A stretch of DNA of 64,000 nt from an uncultured Prevotella sp. (lineage in GTDB: Bacteria; Bacteroidota; Bacteroidia; Bacteroidales; Bacteroidaceae): positions 27,481 through 91,480 of the forward strand of contig CAMNPN010000011.1 of assembly GCA_946548085.1 (NCBI GenBank), written 5' to 3'. This document shows positions 59,001 through 64,000 of the stretch, one piece after another. Positions within the stretch are counted from its first letter, which is position 1. Each line of letters opens with the position of its first letter. Below the pieces are notes generated by a model. The model saw only the letters and a list, made by a program, of their open reading frames with translations, did no database searches and was not told where the DNA came from. A program made the position numbers and the translations under genes.

Positions 59001-60846
59001 TGAGACGCTGGCCTTGACCAGTCACCCCGTTGTGACCATCGCCGGAGATGCTATTGTCAATGGCTCTGTCTTTGGTGGCGGCGAGAGAGGTATCACCTTA
59101 GGTAGCGTGGAAGTCAACATGAACGGCGGCACGGTGACTGAAGATGTCTATGGCGGCGGTTCTTTGGCTAACACAAACAAAGGCAACTGGGAAACCTCTA
59201 CTAACACTTGGGCAGAAGGCAAGACTTCAGCAAGTTATACCACTGCTGTCAATCTGCATAACGGTACCATCAACGGCACCGTCTATGGCGGTGGATTAGG
59301 AGATGCCAACACAGCAGCACTTGTCTATGGTGATGTTGAGGTGAAACTGAATGAGACGATTGCCAGTGACAACTGTGTCGTAAAGGGTTATATCTTCGGC
59401 TGTAACAACGTGAACGGTACGCCAAAGGGACACGTCAAGGTGCATGTATTCAAGACGGCAGACAGCGCAAATAGTGTGAAGGACTCTGAAACACCTGTGG
59501 CCAACAGAACGACCTATGATGTGGCTGCGGTCTTTGGTGGCGGTAAGAGTGCTGACTATGTGCCTGAGGATACGAAGCAGAGCACTGAGGTCATTATCGA
59601 AGGTTGTGACCTGACCAGCATCAAGGATGTCTATGGCGGTGGCTATGGCGCTTCCACACCTGGTACAAATGTGTTGGTCAAGGGTACTTATATTATCGAC
59701 AATGTATTTGGTGGCGGTTATGGTGCCGGTAGCTCAGATCCAGCAGATCCTGATTATAATCCAGGTGCAAACGTCGGTTACCGCTCTGACGGAACAACGT
59801 CATACGGTCTGGAGGATAGTGGCAAGGCCGTCGTCCAGCTGATGGCGGGAACCGTTAACAACGTCTATGGCGGCTCGAATACCAAGGGTGACATTCGCGG
59901 CGGTTCCGACGTGACGAACGTTACCAACGACGGCGGGGATGGTTGCTGCAGCAGTCTGACTGTTCAGGAGATCTATGGTGGCGGAAAGAGTGCCGACATG
60001 TACGGTGGTGCCGAGATATGCTTGAGTTGTATGCCCAACGACTGGATTGGAGCCATCTATGCCGGTGCAGAGAAAGCTAACGTGGGTAACGACGTGAGCC
60101 TGACGCTGACCAGCGGCAAATTCGAGCGTGTGTTTGGCGGTAACAAGTCGGGTGGTACTATTGAGGGGTACATCGAGGTGAACATCGAGGAGAATCCCGA
60201 GTGCGGTACACCGATTATCATCGGCGGACTCTATGGTGGCGGTAATGAAGCACCGTATACTGTTCCGGCGAGGTACACAGAAAACAATCCCAATTACCAG
60301 TCGCCGCGACTCAATGTGCGTGCCTTCACCAGCATCGGTAATATCTATGGTGGCGGCTTCGGAGCCAATGCTACCGTGACAGGCAATCCCATGGTGAACA
60401 TCAATGTGGTCGAGGGTGGCAGAGCGTATGACGGAGAGACCAGAACGCTGGCAGACGGCTCGAAGGTCACCCTCTATGCCCGTTCTGCAGATGGCAAGAT
60501 GGGTGTCATCGGTAATGTCTTCGGTGGCGGCAACGCTGCTTCAGTGATTGGTAAAACGTATGTGAACATCGGCACGCAGGAGTATGAGCAATTAAACAAT
60601 ATCATCGCTGGCGTAACTGATGTGACTGGCTACTACACCCGCTCTGGAGAAGGTACTGCTGAAAGTCCTTATGCCTACACAAAGGTAGAGCCGGTAGAGC
60701 CTGAAACGACGGTCATCGCTGATGCCCTCACCGTGTACTACAAGCCTGTCGTTGGTGCCGACATTCGCGGTAATGTCTATGGCGGTGGCAACAATGCTGA
60801 GGTCACTGGCAATACAAATGTGGTGATTGGTGCGATGGCACAATAA
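47080..60846 (+). CDS. Giant (4588 aa) secreted V[YF]GGG repeat protein with long internal superrepeats
   Basis: Signal peptide (LGKALRAVFVAAMMSLTGSHALAE), then continuous 'GNVFGGGNLAEVKGRVTVNIKAGTVVNDVYGGGAK'-type repeats to the stop. No recognisable T9SS C-terminal domain. Confidence 0.85.
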   Translation: MTQDMNHTLGKALRAVFVAAMMSLTGSHALAEDTQSSTGTGVHVMGNVFGGGNLAEVKGRVTVNIKAGTVVNDVYGGGAKANTNSSIYTITQEDGKDVYPTTVNLTGGTIGNAYGGGLGEKAGVNGGTEDKEALVYGDVLVNVNGTAFTQEFDTYQEGTGEATTTVQVPKTGRVFGCNNLNGSPLKTVTVHVHKTVRLDGGVHKAGEYEIAAVYGGGNEAAYEPTISGEETAENYVHTNVIIDGCDLTSIKQVYGGGNAASTPSTQVTINGAFEIDEVFGGGNGNDKIKRTSGSDVSWLINPGANVGFEAYDADSEDYDTPEERETMAYGFGKAQVNIGGGNIHAVYGGSNAKGNVRMVAVAMLEKTSEEDCFTVDEAYGGGKAAPMDGRAELQLGCIPGVGTVYGGARAATVNNNVVLTITNGTFNKVFGGNNEAGSINGTITLNIEETGCTPIVIGQLYGGGNLAAYTAPTGENGPTLNIKSFTSIGEVYGGGYSADVTGNVHVNINEVVGEQAATVNGYPKDAQNQDITSLDGVAIPTHTKDAIGAIRVVYGGGYGADVIGDVEVNIGTAKTIDYVSMVSGETEPRTGITVGGANITNSVYGGGFGAATTVTGNVVVNVGGQKTEGTTTTFIGGDIAIGGSVYGGSALGAVNATKSGTTLSLTEGKTTAVTLCKGNVTGAVFGGGQGNSNTTAHVYGKSTVTLYGDVVAGGLYGGCDANGEMHDGAELNLFGGTVGTTLGDTDPIPNMVFGGGLGQATRVDGNVTVNVGSKDYTGNTSVTIWGNVYGGGALGDVNTPKNTSDATTYTTLVNLFKGTVNGNVFGGGLGQAAKAAVGTEGQPGYEPAIPAIGAAVNGNIRVDLNGYEGIDINDESAFGSCVVVGRIFGCNNTMGSPGGNAEVHIYKTVGTGSNVRSPGKTNTTYDLAAVFGGGNRAAYSTSGKTAKVFIETCNVSIKEVYGGGYGADVPATNVEVNGAYEIGTVFGGGYGAGSDDPAAADYNPGANVNGITTVLLEGGTIHEAYGGSNTKGDVTGGTNVNVSDNGNTSCPLKVEQIYGGGKNAQMTGGTNIILGCQPDDWIKEIYAGAQAADVGGSVGLTITSGKFERVFGGNKTSGKIKGSITVNIEETGTCATPIIIGELYGGGYQAGYSIYGYNNDNTPRTKAQYDTWYAGLSDEEKAKPENKPYSNPQLNVRSFTSIGAIYGGGYEALMVADPTVSINVVKGSHADDNDLAAGSTQPNSLPYPAHKKGAIGTIGNVFGGGNLATVDGSATVNIGTEETVKLTSIVDDPNTTDVDESLPTVEGANITGNVYGGGNLADVTGSTEVNICAKEVTSGTTTSWQSVTPGTAGVAIAGNVYGGGKGEARESGDRAFYCEEAMVGINDTNSETNNDDPDYANYGTHVRIGNGSVNGSVYGGGEIGRVEFHTEVVIGLGAGTGGTTKSPVINGSVFGAGKGTNTHGYSGLVRGDSRVTVQADAKIGQSVYGGGEMASVGKYEVVDGLPKNPLWGGKCTVTIQGYAEIGPNNMQMVTESGKPDDSGHVFGAGKGILPYEGVTGTPWSMQTGGKVTYDNTYVPGTDGLNYEAAYLKFIRSLGLASNTNVIIDGNAFVKGSVYGGSENGYVQANTHVTIAGGQVGNGDGVNKPYTTEEWAYDGSDDSHSLKECAHWPFESPYKPYDIYDYQTGTTKPNPASDGHTFYGNVFGGGRGYYPYDEGPELSQDQINLGYSKGLWLRAAGSVGGNTVVDITGGHILTSVYGGNEQTDVTGSCTINMVGGTVGVPRTVDQAKAHPVTCYVFGAGKGDQRINFNTWTNVASTQVNISGNARIYGSTFGGGEDGHVLGNVETNIGGTVKIDLNGDGDTSDESEAFTAQNGLIIGTTGTSGVDGNIFGGGRGFSETALTAGVVGGNVDVNIYNGTILGTVFGGGRLASVGTFFADATDKDKYGKMQGDLTDLNHGVIRINISGGTIGATASDGKLATSDYTIGDVFGGSKGSTRNDLQFGLAKQTFITMTGGKVKGSVYGGGEVAVVEGNATIAISGGEVGDGVTAKGGAKIGNVFGGGKGNTTVADAGLIKGNTKVTVNPGSNGEPKIYHNIYGGGAYGSVGTITYGDATYVPNQTAAVSKMPTAWERAADGTTQANTGTAEVYVYGGTIGTNGDENGMVFGSSRGDVGTPGTDGVDPNDHLAWVHNTKVVIGGEGMSPIVYGSVYGSGENGHVFYNTQVDIHNGTIGVTADDSFGGPNYRLRGNVYGGGCGEDTYPGTTGTTKENFNPLAGIVLGTTNVTIDGGQVVHNVYGAGALGSATNTSVTIAGNAIVGVSGKNGGNVFGAARGKEGITIVGSNLANSIATAVKINGGQIWGSVYGGGETGNVKQDVNVSMTGGAVAKDVYGGGALAHTQTANWDLTTSTWAEGKTSASSTTIVSLLGGTINGDAYGGGLGRKAVAAKGTNPAVTAVEAMVYGDVLVELNNNNDGGEADESKKGCVVNRVFGCNNLNGTPKGKVKVFVYATQKSGEQTLADKAELNTGTYDVQAVYGGGNLAEFIPADALLDYATNQAKVDAAYPEVVVDGCRLTSIKYVYGGGNAAPVPASSVEIRRAYEIYEVFGGGNGADDYSLEEHGETVWYKNPGANVGYYTYATYPKGDGQGAGTQADPYKAVENALYAGGEENKEARLAAADIQYGSGIAKLEVKGGYIHVSYGGSNSLGNVRAKLSSRYSAAFDDCDMQVEQSYGGGKNAWSDAETDMLADCAKGVKEMFGGARDADVNGDINLRITNGSSLERVFGGNNTSGAVNGSITITIEEGGCEPIRIGELYAGGFLAPYSVYGYEKNEDGSYKTADVEYIDTDGQTKTHTQRIPLKKGDEGALATPHKDPRINVISATYIGNIFGGGYQAKLVGSPHINVNMEPGKILAHYVKDTEEDPFVGEHKDADNNVVYVGKGIAENGDGILETGTIGNIYGGGNMADIVGDTYVEIGTGKWVNLVKDNDGDYREVEETLTRNAATITGNVFGGGKGKADSFKCAKAMVGVEDSGSGSTNVIIGNGTVEGSVYGGGEIGRVEANTNVTIGLEDGTGEPVIKGNVFGAGRGVHTHGYAALVRGNSTVTVQGKTKVGGSVYGGGQIATVGKYKIEHDLPSETTGGGLCTVTVQDKAEITGNVFGAGQGITPAYNQADYKNFKSMVNAVNKPSGDEKDTWDYYVDEYGQKDESLVWKYYKTEADYLKFLQTLALASNTVVTIDGSAQVKKNVYGGSESGFVQNHTQVNTQGSSVIGTQTISGDDVTYSDGNIFGGGKGLATFAEAGLVKGTTTLNITDGTIYGNVYGGGELGAVGKYTVSDDMRTFTWGNPYNNTGVCNVTIAGGTIGSGVAMSDDGTYANGNVFGAGKGLQDTFWCEKAIVYKANVNINAGRVKGNVYGGGEVGRVETDAEVKIGPDSGTSTPVVEGSVFGGGAGVKTHGYSALVRGNTYVTVQSSAQVGHNVYGGGQIAAVGKYYLVTDDNQTEHPGLSVGMPYSLVDDGLGICYVTIKGDAEITGSIFGGGKGKVPENLDYTKPQGAAASDYHTTSYDIDAHMPKRMMNDYARKNTYWEYFGPSTNNIIWEYFDTEDKYLTFLETLGLTTQSVVAVEGGQVNGNVYGGSESGFVQHNTSVTIAGGEIGTESAGGNVFGGGLGLATFAEAGRVRGNTTVNVNAGTVKGNVYGGGQLGDVGTIVKNADYNYKWTDEANPGETYNWNNTGVCNVTVKGGTIGTGVEPGDDGTYANGNVFGAGKGLEDTWWCEKAIAYKTNVTITDGTINGTVYGGGQVGRVEKDATVTIGTANETGTGSKPNIIGNVFGAGAGIKTHGYSALVRGDTYVTVQGIAQVGHSVYGGGEIASVGRFTVVGGLPKHPDSGGTCTVTIQDHAKIGADGTGHNVFGACKGVNPAHIVTADRKSMQLLSNAPENEELWDHYNNDETSPFIWRYYPDETDYLDFLETLALTSHPVVTIAGDAIVNGSVFGGGERGITLGSVEVNMNGGTVTEDVYGGGSLANTNKGNWETSTNTWAEGKTSASYTTAVNLHNGTINGTVYGGGLGDANTAALVYGDVEVKLNETIASDNCVVKGYIFGCNNVNGTPKGHVKVHVFKTADSANSVKDSETPVANRTTYDVAAVFGGGKSADYVPEDTKQSTEVIIEGCDLTSIKDVYGGGYGASTPGTNVLVKGTYIIDNVFGGGYGAGSSDPADPDYNPGANVGYRSDGTTSYGLEDSGKAVVQLMAGTVNNVYGGSNTKGDIRGGSDVTNVTNDGGDGCCSSLTVQEIYGGGKSADMYGGAEICLSCMPNDWIGAIYAGAEKANVGNDVSLTLTSGKFERVFGGNKSGGTIEGYIEVNIEENPECGTPIIIGGLYGGGNEAPYTVPARYTENNPNYQSPRLNVRAFTSIGNIYGGGFGANATVTGNPMVNINVVEGGRAYDGETRTLADGSKVTLYARSADGKMGVIGNVFGGGNAASVIGKTYVNIGTQEYEQLNNIIAGVTDVTGYYTRSGEGTAESPYAYTKVEPVEPETTVIADALTVYYKPVVGADIRGNVYGGGNNAEVTGNTNVVIGAMAQ

Positions 60847-60867
60847 GTAAAGATGTAGACTGAAAAC

Positions 60868-61722
60868 ATGAGAATGAAAAGAACGATTATAGTGTCGCTT
60901 GTGACGCTGATGACCGTGTCAGGCATGGCACAAGTGATGGACTGTGAGAAGGACTGTCAGAAAGACTGCCAGCAGCAGAGGTGCTGGCAGCACCCCTGGC
61001 AGGGAAAGCGGGTGGCGTATTTCGGTGACTCAATCACAGACCCGAGGAACAATGGGTCGAAAAAGAAATACTGGGGATTCCTGCAAGACTGGCTCGGTAT
61101 CACACCTTATGTCTACGGCGTGAGTGGACGGCAGTGGAACGATATCCCCCGTCAGGCGCAGAAGCTACAGGAGGAGCACGGCGACTCGGTGGATGCCATC
61201 CTGATCTTTATCGGCACGAATGACTATAATGCCGGTGTGCCTATCGGAGAGTGGTTCACCGAACGGCCGGAGAAGGTGATGGCGGGCATCCATGAGCCGA
61301 AGCACATGGTAGACCGCAGACACCGCTATCCGGTGATGAGCGACTCGACCTACCGGGGACGTATCAACAAGGCACTGGACTGTGTGAAGCGGATGTATCC
61401 GCAGAAGCAGATCGTGCTACTGACACCCATACACCGGGCGGAGTTCTATGCCAACGAGAAGAATTGGCAGCCAAGGGAGGACTATACGAACCAGTGCGGC
61501 GAGTATATCGATGCCTATGTCGAGTCGGTGAAGGAGGCTGGTAACCTCTGGGCGGTGCCGGTGATCGACCTGAACGCCCTCTGCGGACTCTATCCGCTGA
61601 TGGACGAGATGGCACCGTACTTCCACAATACGGAGAACGACCGTCTGCATCCCAATGATGTGGGACAGGCCAGAATGGCGCAGACGCTGATGATGCAGCT
61701 GCTGACGCTACCCGTCTATTAA
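60868..61722 (+). CDS. SGNH/GDSL-family hydrolase, secreted
   Basis: 284 aa, signal peptide; 'VAYFGDSITDP' (block I), 'IFIGTNDYNAGVP', 'DRLHPNDVGQARMA' (His block). Confidence 0.85.
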   Translation: MRMKRTIIVSLVTLMTVSGMAQVMDCEKDCQKDCQQQRCWQHPWQGKRVAYFGDSITDPRNNGSKKKYWGFLQDWLGITPYVYGVSGRQWNDIPRQAQKLQEEHGDSVDAILIFIGTNDYNAGVPIGEWFTERPEKVMAGIHEPKHMVDRRHRYPVMSDSTYRGRINKALDCVKRMYPQKQIVLLTPIHRAEFYANEKNWQPREDYTNQCGEYIDAYVESVKEAGNLWAVPVIDLNALCGLYPLMDEMAPYFHNTENDRLHPNDVGQARMAQTLMMQLLTLPVY

Positions 61723-61752
61723 GTAATAGTCGTGGCGGATATTAATTCGCTA

Positions 61753-62538
61753 TTACGAGTTGTAGGTGTGTACCGAGGTCCCTTGAGCCGAAGGTAGGTA
61801 GTTGATGCCCCACCAGCACATCTGCAACAGAATGAATGAGACGAGCAGCACACTGAGTGCCAGTCGGGGGTTGTGCCCTGGCAGCTGACGGTAATGTATA
61901 TAAATAAGGTACGCGAACCAGGTGATGGCAGCCCATGTCTCCTTCGGATCCCACGACCAGTAGTGTCCCCATGCCTCTTTCGCCCAGAGGGCACCAAAGA
62001 GCATGCCAAAGGTCATAAAGGCCAGGCCTGTATAGACGAGGTTGTCGGTGATGGCGTACTCCTCATCCGTCGCGGCCGTACGTTTGAAGAACAGCAGATA
62101 GAGGGCCATCACTGTGGCAGCACCTAAGAGGGCATAGGCGAACATATAGACAATCACATGAGGTGCAAACCACGGACTCTGTAAAGCCGGCATCAGCGTC
62201 TTAGAGTGAATCTCGGGCTTGAAGAGGTTCACGCAGATGAACACCAGTGACAGAATGGTCGAGAAGGTGAGGATCCACTTGTACTTCCAGCGTGAATACA
62301 CCATCAGTCCTGCCAGCGGCAGGAAGAACGAATACCACAAGCGCGTCTCTCCCATCGTCCTCAGCGGAGGGCGTTCCAGCGAAATCCACATCGCCACGAT
62401 AAAGCTGAAGAACACTAATAGTCCTATTGTTGTCGACGAGTATGCCACAACAGTCTTCCCCTTCCATGCGGCAATGGCTCCTATGGCCCATAGCAACACT
62501 GACAGGACGGCAAAATAAATAAACTCTTCCCAAGTCAT
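61753..62538 (-). CDS. ccsA: Cytochrome c biogenesis protein CcsA-like
   Basis: 261 aa with 'WGHYWSWDPKETWAAITWFAYLIYIHYR', the WWD heme-handling motif of CcsA/CcmC proteins. Confidence 0.85.
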   Translation of the reverse strand: MTWEEFIYFAVLSVLLWAIGAIAAWKGKTVVAYSSTTIGLLVFFSFIVAMWISLERPPLRTMGETRLWYSFFLPLAGLMVYSRWKYKWILTFSTILSLVFICVNLFKPEIHSKTLMPALQSPWFAPHVIVYMFAYALLGAATVMALYLLFFKRTAATDEEYAITDNLVYTGLAFMTFGMLFGALWAKEAWGHYWSWDPKETWAAITWFAYLIYIHYRQLPGHNPRLALSVLLVSFILLQMCWWGINYLPSAQGTSVHTYNS

Positions 62539-62558
62539 AAGTATAGTCCTTTATCTTC

Positions 62559-63452
62559 TTACTGTTTCTCTCTCCTTCTCACTCCCCTCCCGAAAATAAA
62601 CATACAGAGGGCACCGCCGAGCATCATGTAGATGCCAGTATAGACGAGGGGCAACCACGGGTCGCTCACAAGTTCGAGGATAGAGATCTCGCTCTTGGCA
62701 CCCATGGCCGTGTCGTAGCCGTACTGATAGATCTTCCACCCCTCTATCTCATAGGGTTTGTTCACGTCGACAGTTGTCTCGATGTTCTTCCCACTCTCTG
62801 TCTTGATTCCTATCAGAGAGGCAAAGCGCTTGGGTGAGCCGTCGTCGTAGGTCTCCATGATGAACTTCTTCAGTTCAATCTTCAACGGCATCTCCTTCAC
62901 GGTGCCATTCGTTGTCAGTGCCCGCCACTCTGGCTCTCCTATAGCCGTGATCATCTTCAGCCGTTGCATGTCGGCATTGCCCAGGGAGGCCGTTGTCATG
63001 GCAAGGAAGAGTCCCAGGTGGTTCAGCATGAAGGGGATGTCGCGCTTCCAGTTGGTGAGATGCAGCGCACGGCGCAGGATGACCTGTCCCAGGATGATGG
63101 CCATATACACATAGATGAGCACGAACGGCCAGAATGACAGCATGTCGTTCAGCCACGTTCCGTTCGTCTCCTGTCGTGTCAGTCCCATGATAATCGTCAG
63201 TATCACGGCGTAAGTAAGTGCCGGGATGGCCGCCTGATAGGTGCCGATGAACTGACAGCCGTACACTTTCTTCCTCAGCAGGTAGATGACCGTTACCAAT
63301 GCGATGAAGCCGGCCAGTACGATGCCGTTAACCGGCCAGGCAAAAGCATCCCATACGACTTGCCCGACGCACTGCTGCAGTGCCAGACCCGCTACGATCA
63401 GGCCTCCTCCGATGAGGAAACCCTCTTTCATTGACCAAGGTCTATTCCACAT
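62559..63452 (-). CDS. ResB-like cytochrome c biogenesis protein
   Basis: ORF to 63512; likely start MWNRPWSMKEG at 63452, because a promoter overlaps the upstream codons. 'LFLAMTTASLGNADMQRLKM' and 'EIEGWKIYQYGYD' fit ResB-like proteins next to CcsA. Confidence 0.75.
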   Translation of the reverse strand: MWNRPWSMKEGFLIGGGLIVAGLALQQCVGQVVWDAFAWPVNGIVLAGFIALVTVIYLLRKKVYGCQFIGTYQAAIPALTYAVILTIIMGLTRQETNGTWLNDMLSFWPFVLIYVYMAIILGQVILRRALHLTNWKRDIPFMLNHLGLFLAMTTASLGNADMQRLKMITAIGEPEWRALTTNGTVKEMPLKIELKKFIMETYDDGSPKRFASLIGIKTESGKNIETTVDVNKPYEIEGWKIYQYGYDTAMGAKSEISILELVSDPWLPLVYTGIYMMLGGALCMFIFGRGVRRREKQ

Positions 63453-63472
63453 ATCTTGTCTTTTTAGCGCTG

Positions 63473-63503
63473 CAAAGATACACAGATTCTCTGAAACTGC
63501 CAA
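63473..63503 (-). promoter_or_regulatory. Promoter of the ResB/CcsA-like operon
   Basis: Minus strand TTG (63501-63503), 20-nt gap, TATCTTTG (63473-63480). Confidence 0.7.
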
Positions 63504-63760
63504 ATGATTCATGTATTTTTAGCATCCGCATTCGTGGCTATGCTATTCATCGCAGAGAGGTTGTTAGTGAAATGTGCCATAAAATGTCGGTATCTTACCA
63601 CCAAAGCGCAGGTATAGGCCGAAATATCACCAAAAAGTTGACCATATCCGATGAATTCCTGCCTTTTTGTATAGGGATTAGCGGAATAATGTGTATCTTT
63701 GCAGCACAATCGACAACCATCGATATGTCGGATAAGAAAAAATAACGATTATCAACTGAT

Positions 63761-64000
63761 ATGGAACAACAGAAACCTCTGGTACCGCGTAAGTACCTCC
63801 TGACCTTTATCCTCATCACGTCGCTCTTTGCACTGTGGGGCTTTGCCAACGATATCACCAACCCGATGGTGGCGGCCTTCCAGACGGTGATGGAACTGTC
63901 GGCAGCGAAGGCCTCGATGATACAGTTTGCCTTCTATGGCGGCTATGCCACGATGGCCGTGCCTGCCGCCCTCTTCATCCGCAAGTATTCGTATAAGCGG
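63761..64000 (+). CDS. FucP-like sugar MFS transporter, truncated by window edge
   Basis: MEQQKPLVPRKYLLTFILITSLFALWGFANDITNPMVAAFQTVMELSAAKASMIQFAFYGGYATMAVPAALFIRKYSYKR; 'LWGFANDITNPMV' is typical of FucP-type symporters. TATCTTTG -7 box at 63694-63701. Confidence 0.85.
   Translation, partial: MEQQKPLVPRKYLLTFILITSLFALWGFANDITNPMVAAFQTVMELSAAKASMIQFAFYGGYATMAVPAALFIRKYSYKR

Noticed and set aside
1-64000. rRNA or tRNA genes and intact transposases
   Set aside because: Looked for but none recognised by eye; a tRNAscan-SE/Infernal and ISfinder run would be needed to exclude them.

Overview
This 64 kb window comes from a Bacteroidota chromosome, most likely Prevotella/Segatella-like, judged from type V fimbrillins, SusC/D, a T9SS-type C-terminus and TAnnTTTG promoters. 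From left to right it contains: (1) a type V (FimB/Mfa2-Mfa1-like) fimbrial operon, truncated at the left edge and ending in a 3888-aa surface protein rich in V-[YF]-G-G-G repeats; (2) a remnant of an AAA-ATPase-like gene, a four-part M64 metallopeptidase and a C10 cysteine peptidase, both with dockerin-type repeats, then a second ATPase (DUF4143-type) remnant; (3) a fructan/levan-like polysaccharide utilisation locus (GH32, DUF4960-type lipoprotein, SusD, SusC) with a transmembrane sugar-binding/AraC regulator that lacks a kinase; (4) a VirE-type helicase/primase gene bracketed by 116-nt inverted repeats and preceded by two 22-nt repeat arrays, convergent with an HU-like gene; (5) an accessory and surface-protein region: a 484-aa secreted protein, a decayed toxin-antitoxin pair, a truncated RhuM-like gene, a 1872-aa surface protein, a DUF3791-DUF3990-DUF3791 putative ADP-ribosyltransferase module, and a 4588-aa V[YF]GGG protein; (6) an SGNH hydrolase, CcsA/ResB cytochrome c biogenesis genes and the 5' end of a FucP-like transporter. 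The strongest candidates for undescribed biology are the V[YF]GGG giants, the direct-repeat-bracketed cassettes in front of two of them, and the VirE inverted-repeat element. Family names come from motif recognition by eye; no database search was run.
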